Shown here: piece after piece, positions 50,577 to 59,530 of the stretch | How the letters are laid out: every line of letters starts with the position of its first letter | Numbering within the stretch: the stretch's first letter is position 1 | Assembly (NCBI RefSeq): GCF_000614585.1 | Contig: NZ_BAKX01000003.1 | Location: 248,001 to 312,000 of the forward strand | From: Porphyromonas gingivicanis JCM 15907 | GTDB lineage: Bacteria; Bacteroidota; Bacteroidia; Bacteroidales; Porphyromonadaceae | Direction: 5' to 3' | Length of the DNA: 64,000 nucleotides | Translations under genes and position numbers: made by a program | Notes under the pieces: generated by a model | Told to the model about the DNA's origin: nothing | Seen by the model: only the letters and a program-made list of their open reading frames with translations | The model's database searches: none

Positions 50577-51347
50577 ATGAGTGTTATGAAAAATCCTGTC
50601 GCTCTCGTTACGGGAGCTACGTCGGGTATAGGAAAAGCTACCGCTTGTAAGTTGGCTAAAATGGGCTATAAGGTTATCATAACGGGACGCAGAAAAGAAC
50701 GCTTAGAAGAGGTAGCTCAAACACTTCGAGACGAATGCAAAATAGAAGTACTTCCTCTACACTTTGATGTGCGCAACAATAGGGAGGTAGAAGAGCATTT
50801 GGGCAACCTCCCCAAGGAATGGAAAGATATAGAGGTGCTGGTCAATAATGCTGGCTTAGCCGCTGGCTTAGAACCCATTCAAGAGGGACTTCTGGAGGAT
50901 TGGGAACAGATGATTGATACCAACATCAAGGGCTTACTCTATGTAACCCGAGTGGTAGCTCCCTCTATGATAGCACGTAAAAAAGGGCATATTTTCAATA
51001 TCGGTTCTATTGCTGGGCGTGAAGTATACCCCAATGGTAACGTTTACTGTGCGACCAAACATGCGGTAGATGCTATCTCTAAAGCGATGCGCATCGATAT
51101 GCACAAGTATGGTATCAAGGTTACTCAAGTTGCTCCAGGGGCGGTAGAAACAGAATTTTCGCTGGTACGCTTCCACCAAGATGCAGACCGTGCCGAAAAT
51201 GTGTATAAGGGCTACACTCCGCTAACAGGGGAGGATATAGCTGATTGCATTGCTGCTGCTTTGAATCTACCCGAGCATGTTTGCTTGGCAGATATGTTGG
51301 TACTTCCCAAAGCACAAGGCTCCAGTAGAGACTTTTTCAAAGAGTAA
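50577..51347 (+). CDS. Short-chain dehydrogenase/reductase (YdfG-like)
   Basis: 256 residues (or 253 from the second ATG). NADP motif TGATSGIGKATA with basic RRKER after beta-2, NNAGLA, catalytic S in NIGSIAGRE and Y-x3-K in YCATKHAV. Closest to 3-hydroxy acid / serine dehydrogenases. It follows the kinase by 36 bases, probably in the same transcript, ending at the hairpin at 51404. Confidence 0.87.
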   Translation: MSVMKNPVALVTGATSGIGKATACKLAKMGYKVIITGRRKERLEEVAQTLRDECKIEVLPLHFDVRNNREVEEHLGNLPKEWKDIEVLVNNAGLAAGLEPIQEGLLEDWEQMIDTNIKGLLYVTRVVAPSMIARKKGHIFNIGSIAGREVYPNGNVYCATKHAVDAISKAMRIDMHKYGIKVTQVAPGAVETEFSLVRFHQDADRAENVYKGYTPLTGEDIADCIAAALNLPEHVCLADMLVLPKAQGSSRDFFKE

Positions 51348-51403
51348 AGCGAAAAACTACAAATAAATTTCTCGATAGGTTCCACTATACGGAGCGTAAC
51401 AAT

Positions 51404-51438
51404 AGAGGGGGAGGCTCTTAGTCTTCCCCTTTCTTTTT
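51404..51438 (+). terminator. Intrinsic terminator after the SDR gene
   Basis: GGGGGAG (51407-51413) pairs with CTTCCCC (51423-51429) with one G-T pair, followed by TTTCTTTTT. Confidence 0.75.
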
Positions 51439-51530
51439 GAAATTGTTATACTCCTTTCATAGGTTACCTCCTGTTAGAGGAGAAGATAGAGGAAAGCGTT
51501 TTTGTTCAAAGTATTGTCCCTTGCCAGCGA

Positions 51531-51610
51531 ACTCCCCATCTGTGGTGGAGTATAAAGCCCATAGGATTATGTACTTTTCGGTATAGTACATAGCCCTATG
51601 GGCTTTTTTT
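51531..51610 (+). ncRNA. Candidate small RNA 3' end with strong terminator
   Basis: Hairpin ACTCCCCA/TGG-T-GGAGT is followed at once by a 12-bp stem AAAGCCCATAGG/CCTATGGGCTTT (51554-51565, 51595-51606) with an inner 8-bp stem TATGTACT/AGTACATA, then T7. It lies beyond the SDR terminator, so it may end an independent RNA. The 5' end is not resolved and no promoter box was found. Confidence 0.4.
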
Positions 51611-51659
51611 GTTTGTTTTTCCGAGTATTCTTCTTTTCCAAACTCCAGAACTAACGTTC

Positions 51660-51741
51660 AAAAGGGCTAATCCTTTTTAAGATAAGGACTAATGGTTTCT
51701 TCTCAAACCATCAGTGCTTTTCGATGAAAGGGTTATAGGTT
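51660..51741. repeat. Intergenic palindromic repeat cluster E
   Basis: Four degenerate copies: AAAAGGGCTAATCCTTTTT (51660-51678), AAGGACTAATGGTTT (51684-51698), inverted AAACCATCAGTGCTTTT (51705-51721) and AAAGGGTTATAGGTT (51727-51741). The second and third form a hairpin (ATGGTTT/AAACCAT). Confidence 0.65.
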
Positions 51742-51849
51742 GGAGACTTGGATGTATTCCTTCTAAATCAGAGAGTATATACGCTATGCGTGTAGCTATC
51801 TGTATCTTTGTAGTGCCATTGGTCCTGTTGATATGGCATACCGTTTCGA

Positions 51850-54216
51850 ATGATTGATTACAAACAAGAATTAAATTCCGCTCAGGCAGAAGCTGTACTT
51901 TACGATGGGGGACCTGCCCTCGTGATTGCAGGAGCTGGTTCGGGGAAGACCCGTGTTTTAACCTATAAATTGGCGCATCTGATAGAGTGTGGTTATGCGC
52001 CCGAGAAGCTAATGGCTCTCACATTTACCAACAAAGCTGCTCAAGAGATGCAACAGCGTGTGGCTCAAATGGTCTCTGCCCACGCCGCCTCTAAAATGAG
52101 GGTGGGTACGTTCCACTCCGTTTTTGCTCGCATCCTAAGGCGATACGCTCCGCTATTAGGCTTTACGCCTAATTTCTCTATCTACGACACTTCGGATTCT
52201 AAGAGCTTGGTGAAAAAAATAGTCAAGGAACTCAACTTAGATAATCGGCTCTACACCCCCAAGCTCATACTCAACCGTATCTCAACCTCCAAAAACAGGC
52301 TTATAACCCCACAAGCCTACAATTCGCAGGTCGATATGGTGTCGTACGATAAATCCAACGGTATTACACTCATCAACTCCATCTATGAACTTTATACGCA
52401 ACGCTGTAAGGAGGCCAATGCGATGGACTTTGATGATTTGCTCTTCCTTTTCAACGTTCTGCTTCGAGATTTTCCCGAAGTGTTGCAGGAGATTCAAGAA
52501 AGTATCGACTATCTGCTGATTGATGAGTTCCAAGATACGAACCCCTCTCAATACCTTATTGTACGCCGATTAGTCGAAAGTAAGCAACGAATATTTGCCG
52601 TAGGAGACGATGCGCAGAGTATCTACTCGTTTCGAGGGGCAAGTATGCAAAACATTCTATCCTTTACACAACTTTTCCCCGAGGCACGCCTTTTCAAATT
52701 GGAGGAGAACTATCGCTCTTCGCAAAACATTGTCAATCTTGCCAATAGCCTCATAGAACACAATAGGGAGCGCATACCGAAGAAAGTTTTTTCTCGCCGT
52801 CCTAAGGGAACAAAAACAATACTAAATGGGGCAGATAGTGGATATGAAGAGGCACAAAATGTAACCACCTCAATAGCCCATTACAAAAGGGAAAATCCGC
52901 TTCTCCCTTATAACTCCTTTGCCATTCTGTACCGAACCAATGCGCAAAGTCGCCTTTTCGAAGAGCAGTTACGCACCGCAGGCATTCCCTACAAGATATA
53001 TGGAGGACTTGCTTTCTATGGTAGAGCCGAAATCAAAAATATACTCGCTTACCTCCAACTAATCCTAAATAAGGACAATAATGAGGCTTTTGAACGAGCC
53101 GCCAAATATCCCAAAAAGGGCATAGGAGACAAGACATTGCAGGCTATCTACGACAGAGCACGTGGAGAAGGTATATCGCTCTATCGAGCCTCTCAAAAGC
53201 TATTGTTAGAGCAGGCTCCTCTGCCAAGAGCTGGAGCCAAAAACTTGGCACTTTATTTGGAGCTATTGGGCGATATTTCCACCCCTGTAGAGGGCAATTT
53301 TGTAGATTGGATTAAGTACATTGTAGTGCGGTCGGGCATTGTAGAAGCACTTCGATTGGACAATACCGAAGAGAGCGAAACACGCCTTGAAAATGTGGAA
53401 GAGTTCGTATCGAGTGTACAAGAATTCTTGACAGCTACGATAGAGAGCGATTTGCTCTTTGACCCCAATTACTCCACACCGCAAGATCTTTTAGCCCTCT
53501 TTCTACAGGGTATCTCTCTCGCTTCTGATAGAGACGATGAAGAGCAGGAGGAAGACCGAGATGCTGTACATCTGATGACGGTTCACGCCTCTAAGGGATT
53601 GGAGTATGACTATATATATATTGTAGGTTTGGAGGAGGGCTTGTTCCCCTCTCAACGAAGCGAAATGGACGACAATCTCGAGGAAGAACGTCGTCTGCTC
53701 TACGTGGCAATAACAAGAGCGAAAGAGCAGTGTAACCTTTATTTTGCTCGTTATCGTATCATTAACGGTAATGGTGCTCCTATGTTACCGAGCCGATTTT
53801 TGAAGGAGTTAGATGCTTCTCTCTTAGCGCAAGAGGGTATTCGCCCCGAAGAGCATAGATTCTTGTCACTCACCTCTGCACCAGTACCAAAAAGGGGGAT
53901 ACCTGCCCCAAAAGCACAAAAAGAGGAACGCAAAGGGGTACCTATTTTAGGAGGTCCTATGAGGCAAGAAATACATTCTTCTCCTTTTACTACTTCTCGC
54001 AAAAATATAGAAATAGAGAGCCATCAAGCTACTGTTAGCATCAAAAGCGCCGAAGACCTATCCTTAGGAGATAGAGTGTTTCATAAACTTTTTGGAGAGG
54101 GAATTGTAAAAGAGATTGAGGGAATCAAAGAGAATGCCATTGCAACAATAGACTTTGGTAGAGCTGGAGAAAAGCAGATATTCTTGCGCTTCGCAGCACT
54201 GAAAAAGTTTGTGTAA
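51850..54216 (+). CDS. UvrD/PcrA-type DNA helicase
   Basis: 788-residue superfamily 1A 3'-5' helicase. Motif I GAGSGKT (28-34), motif Ia TFTNKAAQEM, motif II LLIDEFQDT, motif III AVGDDAQSIYSFRGA, motif IV LEENYRS, motif V VHLMTVHASKGLEYDYIYIVGLEEGLFP, motif VI RRLLYVAITRAKEQ. The C-terminal end has a Tudor-like tail (DRVFHKLFGEGIVKEIEG) as in PcrA, which contacts RNA polymerase. Roles: nucleotide-excision repair and clearing of stalled polymerases. TATCTTTG at 51803 is a likely -7 box. Confidence 0.93.
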   Translation: MIDYKQELNSAQAEAVLYDGGPALVIAGAGSGKTRVLTYKLAHLIECGYAPEKLMALTFTNKAAQEMQQRVAQMVSAHAASKMRVGTFHSVFARILRRYAPLLGFTPNFSIYDTSDSKSLVKKIVKELNLDNRLYTPKLILNRISTSKNRLITPQAYNSQVDMVSYDKSNGITLINSIYELYTQRCKEANAMDFDDLLFLFNVLLRDFPEVLQEIQESIDYLLIDEFQDTNPSQYLIVRRLVESKQRIFAVGDDAQSIYSFRGASMQNILSFTQLFPEARLFKLEENYRSSQNIVNLANSLIEHNRERIPKKVFSRRPKGTKTILNGADSGYEEAQNVTTSIAHYKRENPLLPYNSFAILYRTNAQSRLFEEQLRTAGIPYKIYGGLAFYGRAEIKNILAYLQLILNKDNNEAFERAAKYPKKGIGDKTLQAIYDRARGEGISLYRASQKLLLEQAPLPRAGAKNLALYLELLGDISTPVEGNFVDWIKYIVVRSGIVEALRLDNTEESETRLENVEEFVSSVQEFLTATIESDLLFDPNYSTPQDLLALFLQGISLASDRDDEEQEEDRDAVHLMTVHASKGLEYDYIYIVGLEEGLFPSQRSEMDDNLEEERRLLYVAITRAKEQCNLYFARYRIINGNGAPMLPSRFLKELDASLLAQEGIRPEEHRFLSLTSAPVPKRGIPAPKAQKEERKGVPILGGPMRQEIHSSPFTTSRKNIEIESHQATVSIKSAEDLSLGDRVFHKLFGEGIVKEIEGIKENAIATIDFGRAGEKQIFLRFAALKKFV

Positions 54217-54247
54217 GAGTTGGGAAATAGGGTTGGGAGGATTAGCC

Positions 54248-54856
54248 TTATAGGGCAGTTGAGGCTTGAGTGTCCGACAGGTAAGCCAAGGTGTAGAGCT
54301 CTTTTTGCTCTACCGTTATAGAGAGCCTTGCCGAAGAAGTGGTAGGATGGCTGTAATGAAGTTGGAGGGTTTGTTTGCTCTCCTCTTTGTGAAAGGGAAT
54401 GATACTATCCAAAAAAAGAGTGTGGTAATAGGCTCGAAAATCGGGATGAGCAGAGCGAAAGTATTTGAACGTAGCCTCCTTGGCACTCCAAATAATAGTG
54501 GCAAATCGCTCTTGCTCACAGTGTGTGCGGAGCTTCGACAATGCCTTCAACTCCTTATCATTCATAAATCGAGGAGCAACCCGCAATACTTTGGCATATT
54601 TACTCTCAATATCTATCCCAATATGACGAGCCGTAGAGGAGAGGAAGAGAGCTACAAAATCGGTCGAATGACTGATGCTAATTGTCCCCGAACACCCCTC
54701 TATGTAGGGTGCTCCTTCGGCTGTATGCGATAGTTTTCCGTGGGGTAGAAGTTGTTCTAAAAGCCGTTTAACCGCTTCTTGCTCTTGTGTACGTCGGGGG
54801 AGGGTAGTTGCCCCCTCTACGAGGTCTGCTACACGGGCTACAAAAACTCCTTCCAT
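54248..54856 (-). CDS. 4'-phosphopantetheinyl transferase (Sfp/AcpT-like)
   Basis: 202 residues. Signature IGIDIESK (magnesium Asp/Glu) and WSAKEATFKYF (Glu/Lys), with ISISHSTDFVALF upstream. It transfers phosphopantetheine from CoA to carrier proteins. It follows gldE by 8 bases and is convergent with the helicase gene. No carrier protein gene is adjacent, so the target is uncertain. Confidence 0.88.
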   Translation of the reverse strand: MEGVFVARVADLVEGATTLPRRTQEQEAVKRLLEQLLPHGKLSHTAEGAPYIEGCSGTISISHSTDFVALFLSSTARHIGIDIESKYAKVLRVAPRFMNDKELKALSKLRTHCEQERFATIIWSAKEATFKYFRSAHPDFRAYYHTLFLDSIIPFHKEESKQTLQLHYSHPTTSSARLSITVEQKELYTLAYLSDTQASTAL

Positions 54857-54864
54857 TGAGGCGT

Positions 54865-56217
54865 TTATTGAGGGTTGTCTGTGTATTCTTTAGGGAGGGT
54901 AATACGCATCTGCATGATGCGATATTTCTCTAATTTCGTTACCTCAAAGCGAAATCCAGCATACTCTGCAAAAGCTCCCACTCGGGGCAACTCCTGCTTA
55001 ACTTCTAAGTAGATGCCACTAAGTGTATCGACCTCTTGAGAAATCTCTTCGAATACTTTAGGGTCTATATCGAGCAGTCTGCAAAAATCGTTTATGGGAG
55101 TTTTGCCCTCAAAAAGTAGAGAGCCGTCAGGTAAGCGGGTATAGAGTAACTCTTCCTCATCATATTCATCGGTAATCTCTCCGACTATTTCTTCCAAAAT
55201 ATCTTCCAGCGTAATCAATCCCGAAGTACCTCCATACTCATCTACAACGATAGAGATATGGATACGTTGTGAACGGAACTCCTCCAAAAGGTCGTCTATT
55301 TTCTTGTTTTCTGGTACAAAATAGGCCTCTCTGATTAAACGATGCCAATTAAACTCATCAGTCTCTTGGGCATAGGGAATACAATCTTTAATGTAGAGAA
55401 TACCCTTGATGTCGTCTTGTGTACCCTGAAAAACGGGGATGCGCGAGTAACCTGCCTCTAAGATAAAAGCGAGTACTTCGGTAAAAGTCCAACTATAATC
55501 CACACTCACCATATCCACTCGAGGGAGCATAATCTCATTGGCTGTTTTGGCATGAAACTTGATGATTTCTCCGATCAATTTGCTCTCCTCTTCTGTTTGG
55601 TCTATGGTAAGCTCCACTGCTTTAGAGAGGTCATCTACCGAGAGGCTGTACTGTTTGCTTGTTTTCTTGTCCAAGGAGGAAGAAATTTTTATGAGAAGTT
55701 TTGATAGAGGCGAAAGCAAACGATGCAGGGGATACATAATCTTCGTAGAAAATCTACTGAAAGCTAAAGGATTGTTCTGAGCATAGACCTTAGGAATAAT
55801 TTCTCCAAAAAGTAGCAGAATAAAGGTCAGGGCTATGGTCTGCACTATGAAACGCATCGACTCTGCCTCTCCAAAGTCAAAAGTCAGACGTACCCAGTAG
55901 TTACTTAATAGTACTATGCTAATATTGACGATGTTATTACCGATGAGTATTGTAGCCAACAACTTTTCAGACTCGCTGAGTAGTGTTAAAAGTTTTTGGT
56001 CTGTTGGAGTATTGCTATTACGCACCTCATGGATATTCTGAGGAGAAAGCGAAAAAAAAGCTACTTCCGAAGAGGACATATAGCCCGATAACACCAGCAA
56101 GACCACTATCAATAGTAAAGCAATAGCAGCCCCAAAAGTGAAGGGAAGCACCTGTATCTCGGGAAAATATAAGGGGAAAAGTGAAGCAAGGAAAGATGAT
56201 ACAATGGTATCCATCAA
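54865..56217 (-). CDS. gldE: GldE-like CNNM/CorC membrane protein
   Basis: 450 residues: DUF21 with four membrane segments (SGYMSSSEVAFFSLSP, ATILIGNNIVNI, LFGEIIPKVYAQNNPLAFS), CBS pair (ANEIMLPRVDMVSV, SRIPVFQGTQDDIKGILYIKD, IHISIVVDEYGGTSGLITLEDILEEIVGEI) and a CorC_HlyC tail. The order ssb-gldE is the hallmark of the gliding-motility gene GldE. In motile relatives gldD comes next; here a PPTase follows instead. Non-gliding Bacteroidetes keep the gene. Confidence 0.85.
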   Translation of the reverse strand: MMDTIVSSFLASLFPLYFPEIQVLPFTFGAAIALLLIVVLLVLSGYMSSSEVAFFSLSPQNIHEVRNSNTPTDQKLLTLLSESEKLLATILIGNNIVNISIVLLSNYWVRLTFDFGEAESMRFIVQTIALTFILLLFGEIIPKVYAQNNPLAFSRFSTKIMYPLHRLLSPLSKLLIKISSSLDKKTSKQYSLSVDDLSKAVELTIDQTEEESKLIGEIIKFHAKTANEIMLPRVDMVSVDYSWTFTEVLAFILEAGYSRIPVFQGTQDDIKGILYIKDCIPYAQETDEFNWHRLIREAYFVPENKKIDDLLEEFRSQRIHISIVVDEYGGTSGLITLEDILEEIVGEITDEYDEEELLYTRLPDGSLLFEGKTPINDFCRLLDIDPKVFEEISQEVDTLSGIYLEVKQELPRVGAFAEYAGFRFEVTKLEKYRIMQMRITLPKEYTDNPQ

Positions 56218-56234
56218 GATAAGATGTTTATAGA

Positions 56235-56600
56235 TTAACTTCCAATGTTTTTGTTTTGCTCTTGGGCATGATTACCCACATAGCCAACTCGCTCAGCTAC
56301 AATCTCTGTTACGGAGTGCATCACATTGTTTTTGTCTGAATACTTGCGGTAACTTACTCTGCCTTCTACCATAAGAAGGTGTCCTTTTCGGACAAATTTT
56401 TCGCAAAAGAGAGCCTGTTCTCCATAGGTAACTATACGATGCCAATCCGTATGTTCGGGGCTCATAGCTCCAGAACGTAAGCGGTAACTGGGCTGTGTAG
56501 TAGCTAAAGAAAAAGTCGCCGTAGCCATATTTTCTTTTATGTAACGTACTTCGGGATCCATCCCGACATATCCAACCAAGATAACCTTATTTAGAAACAT
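56235..56600 (-). CDS. ssb: Single-stranded DNA-binding protein lacking acidic tail
   Basis: 121-residue OB-fold SSB: NKVILVGYVGMDPEVRYI, FSLATTQPSYRLRSG, TDWHRIVTYGEQALFCEKFVRKGHLLMVEGRVSYRKYSD. The usual C-terminal acidic tip (DDxPF-type) that recruits repair proteins is missing; the protein ends EQNKNIGS. It may be a secondary SSB paralogue. First gene of the ssb-gldE-PPTase run. A TACCTTTG box lies at 56632-56639 (minus). Confidence 0.88.
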   Translation of the reverse strand: MFLNKVILVGYVGMDPEVRYIKENMATATFSLATTQPSYRLRSGAMSPEHTDWHRIVTYGEQALFCEKFVRKGHLLMVEGRVSYRKYSDKNNVMHSVTEIVAERVGYVGNHAQEQNKNIGS

Positions 56601-56631
56601 AGCTTTGCATTAAAATAATCTAACAGATAGG

Positions 56632-56639
56632 CAAAGGTA
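56632..56639 (-). promoter_or_regulatory. ssb-gldE promoter -7 box
   Basis: CAAAGGTA on the plus strand is TACCTTTG on the minus strand, about 32 bases before the ssb start. The upstream element is unclear. Confidence 0.45.
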
Positions 56640-56686
56640 CTTACCAAAATTCAATATAGCGATAAGTCAAGACCTTTTTATTCCTT

Positions 56687-57397
56687 TTATTTCTTCTCTC
56701 CCTCTTGGGCAAGAATTAGTGCATCAGAAAGATAAGAAGCTACCCCCCTTAGCTCTTCATCTTGGTGTTCTTGCCATTGGGTTATATAAGTGTTTAGTAA
56801 AGTAGAAAAATCGGGATGGAGGGCAAGACGCTCTAAAAAGGAAATCTCGATTGAGGTAAAAGGAAGCGAGATGCTATGAGTTTTTACAATTTCTTGTAAT
56901 ACAGTTTGAACAAAAGTTGGCTCTATGGGTAGTTGTAACAATAGCTTACGGGTTAGAGCGGCAATAATCTCTGGACGAGCAGCTCCCTCTTGCCATAGAG
57001 TTGTCCAAATAGGAGAGTGGGGTTCTAAAGAACTTAGAAAGTGATGAGCGTATATATCTTTTAACTCTTGAGTAGGGAGTTCTTCGAGTAGAGCCATAGC
57101 CCTCTCCTTGGTTAACTCCTCGGTTGGGTATAAAATGAGCCCTATTATTTTCAGTTCTCTAGAACGTGTCGCTAAAAGATGCTCTGCAAAAGAGAGGGTA
57201 GTAGGCAAGCCCTCAGCTAATTCCCTTATTTGTGGGATAGAGAGTCCCAAGTTATAGGAGTAATCAATCCCCTTATCTCTCATAGAAGATGCCATAACAC
57301 CATCCATTCGTGAGCGAATCCTTTTTCTTAGTTGGAGTAGTATTTCTTGCTCTTCTTGAGTAAGAGGATAGCTGTTAGATGGGGCTATGGCATCCAT
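56687..57397 (-). CDS. HEAT-like protein, AlkD-type DNA alkylation repair family (tentative)
   Basis: 236 residues, almost all alpha-helical. DKGIDYSYNLGLSIPQIRELAEGLP resembles the N-terminal motif of the AlkD/AlkC HEAT-repeat proteins, followed by repeated helix pairs (LATRSRELKIIGLILYP, TQELKDIYAHHFLSSLE). I do not see the AlkD catalytic residues with certainty, so it may be a non-glycosylase member. It lies 22 bases after PNP in a purine-salvage run. Confidence 0.5.
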   Translation of the reverse strand: MDAIAPSNSYPLTQEEQEILLQLRKRIRSRMDGVMASSMRDKGIDYSYNLGLSIPQIRELAEGLPTTLSFAEHLLATRSRELKIIGLILYPTEELTKERAMALLEELPTQELKDIYAHHFLSSLEPHSPIWTTLWQEGAARPEIIAALTRKLLLQLPIEPTFVQTVLQEIVKTHSISLPFTSIEISFLERLALHPDFSTLLNTYITQWQEHQDEELRGVASYLSDALILAQEGEKK

Positions 57398-57419
57398 TAG
57401 TAAAAAGTGTTATCGAATT

Positions 57420-58241
57420 TTATTCGGCAATTTCTTTAATCAGTCGTGTAAAGATTTTGCCCATTCTTTCAGAAGCTTGGTTGGCAGCATCTATTACCTC
57501 TTGGGCATCATTGGTATAGTCTCCCTCAAAATGCCACCCTTCGTTGGTGATAACAGACATTCCGAAAACTCTTATTCCTGCATGACGAGCCACCAACACT
57601 TCGGGTACAGTACTCATGCCGATAGCATCTCCTCCACCTAATTGGTAGAAGCGATACTCTGCAGGTGTTTCATACGAAGGTCCTGTAAGCCCTACATAAA
57701 CACCCTTTTTGAGTTCAATCTTCTCCTCTTGGGCTATACGCTCCGCCTTTGCTATCAGTTCTCTATCATAAGCACGTGTCATATCAGGAAAACGCACTCC
57801 GAACTCCTCTTTGTTGGGACCAATGAGCGGATTGGGAAGATTATTTATGTGATCTCGAATAATCATCAGGTCTCCTACCCTAAAAGTACTATTGATACCT
57901 CCTGCAGCATTAGATACAAAAAGAGTTTCTACACCAATAAGCTTCATCACTCGCACTGGAAACGTTACTTGTTCCATAGAGTAGCCTTCGTAGTAGTGAA
58001 AGCGTCCCTGCATGGCTATCACAGGTACTCCACCCAAGTTACCACAAATAAAGTTCCCTTTATGACCAATGGCAGTAGAGTGAGCAAAGTGTGGAATTTC
58101 ACTGTAAGGGATTACAGTGGCGTCTTCAATTTTATCGGCCAAAGCCCCCAAACCACTACCCAGAATAATGCCTATTTTAGCTTGAAAGGGAAGTCGTTGG
58201 AGTAGAAAATCTGCCGACTCTCGATACATTTTCATTTCCAT
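57420..58241 (-). CDS. Purine nucleoside phosphorylase (PNP-I family)
   Basis: 273 residues. [15 protein letters not shown] (phosphate loop), [78 protein letters not shown] are the family signature. Cleaves inosine and guanosine (possibly methylthioinosine) with phosphate. It lies 4 bases after the deaminase gene, which suggests they act in sequence. Confidence 0.93.
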   Translation of the reverse strand: MEMKMYRESADFLLQRLPFQAKIGIILGSGLGALADKIEDATVIPYSEIPHFAHSTAIGHKGNFICGNLGGVPVIAMQGRFHYYEGYSMEQVTFPVRVMKLIGVETLFVSNAAGGINSTFRVGDLMIIRDHINNLPNPLIGPNKEEFGVRFPDMTRAYDRELIAKAERIAQEEKIELKKGVYVGLTGPSYETPAEYRFYQLGGGDAIGMSTVPEVLVARHAGIRVFGMSVITNEGWHFEGDYTNDAQEVIDAANQASERMGKIFTRLIKEIAE

Positions 58242-58245
58242 AATC

Positions 58246-59526
58246 TTACTTTTGTTTTATGCCATAGTTGGCTATTAGTTTATAGGCTTTTTGAGCTGCT
58301 TTCATAATAACCTCTTCCTCTCCGGGGATGACACCCTCTCGCATCAAGATGCGTCCGTCTACAATCGTGGTATCCACCACAGAACCATCTGCCGAGTAGA
58401 CCAAATTGGAGATAAGGTTATGCATTGGAACCATAGTAGGAACATTAGTTTTTAGCAAACACAAGTCTGCCAAAGCTCCTTCTTTGAGTACACCTCCCTC
58501 TAAACCTAATATGTGATAACCTGTTTCAGTTGCTGCTTGGTAGACATCTTGTGCAGAAGTCGCGGTCGAATCATAACGCCATACTTTGCCTAAGAGAGCC
58601 GCCATGCGCATCGCAATAAACATATCTAAGTTGTTCGACGAAGAGCAACCATCCGTACCTATACCTACACGGATGCCTCGCTGCTTCATCTCTTCAAATC
58701 GGAAAGAGAAGCCCGATGCCAACTTCATATTAGAAGCGGGATTGTGTACTGTGGCAGCACCAGCTCGAGCTATAATGTCTAATTCGTTATCTTCCAACCA
58801 AAGGCTATGAGCCAAAACAAAACGGTCGCTAATAGCCCCTATTTTTTCAAGATACTCTGCAGGGCGCATACCATATTGTTGTATAGCATCTGACACTTCT
58901 TTTTGTGTTTCAGACAGGTGAAGGTGTACCAAAACACCCGTTTCATCAGCAAAATTTCGGCAAAATTGCAATTGCTTTTCGCTCACTGTATAGATAGCAT
59001 GGGGAGCTATGGAATAAATAACTCTATCAGAATACTGCTCAAAATCTTTGAGGTATTGGTAGCAATTATCTCGGTCTAACTTGGCCCTCGCCTCATCTCC
59101 TCTATCAAAAAGTGTACACCCCACTACGGCTCTAATCCCAGAGTCTTCCACAGCCTGTGCGGTAGCCAAGGGGGAGGCATACATATCAAGGAAAAGAGTT
59201 GTACCAGTACGAATCATTTCAAGACAAGCCAAACGTACGCCCCAATAAATATCTTCCTCCGTTAGATGTGCCTCTACGGGCCAAATATAATCTTCTAACC
59301 AAGGCATAAGAGGAAGGTCGTCGCCATAACCTCTAAAAAGGGTCATAGCTGCATGGGTATGAGTATTAGCCATACCTGGTACAACTACTCGATGGGCTCC
59401 TTCTAAAACATCATACTCTTCTTTTTGAGGGATAAAAGGAGCAATACGCGCAATCCTATTCTCCTCAATAAGAAGATCTTGTACGATACCGTTTATCAGA
59501 GCCCCAGAGATTAAAATAGGTTTCAT
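58246..59526 (-). CDS. 5-methylthioadenosine / S-adenosylhomocysteine deaminase
   Basis: 426-residue amidohydrolase. Metal ligands [43 protein letters not shown] (His), [12 protein letters not shown] (His) and [23 protein letters not shown] (Asp). The MPWL loop is typical of the MtaD/SsnA group, which deaminates methylthioadenosine or adenosylhomocysteine to inosine analogues. PNP next door could then release hypoxanthine. Confidence 0.9.
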   Translation of the reverse strand: MKPILISGALINGIVQDLLIEENRIARIAPFIPQKEEYDVLEGAHRVVVPGMANTHTHAAMTLFRGYGDDLPLMPWLEDYIWPVEAHLTEEDIYWGVRLACLEMIRTGTTLFLDMYASPLATAQAVEDSGIRAVVGCTLFDRGDEARAKLDRDNCYQYLKDFEQYSDRVIYSIAPHAIYTVSEKQLQFCRNFADETGVLVHLHLSETQKEVSDAIQQYGMRPAEYLEKIGAISDRFVLAHSLWLEDNELDIIARAGAATVHNPASNMKLASGFSFRFEEMKQRGIRVGIGTDGCSSSNNLDMFIAMRMAALLGKVWRYDSTATSAQDVYQAATETGYHILGLEGGVLKEGALADLCLLKTNVPTMVPMHNLISNLVYSADGSVVDTTIVDGRILMREGVIPGEEEVIMKAAQKAYKLIANYGIKQK

Positions 59527-59530
59527 AGAC

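Larger units (their letters stand above)
51348..51849. other. Long intergenic region between SDR and PcrA/UvrD genes
   Basis: Holds the SDR terminator (51404-51438), a hairpin ACTCC/GGAGT (51531-51551), a second very strong terminator (51554-51608), repeat cluster E (51660-51741) and a TATCTTTG box at 51803-51810 for the helicase gene. No ORF of substance. Confidence 0.6.
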
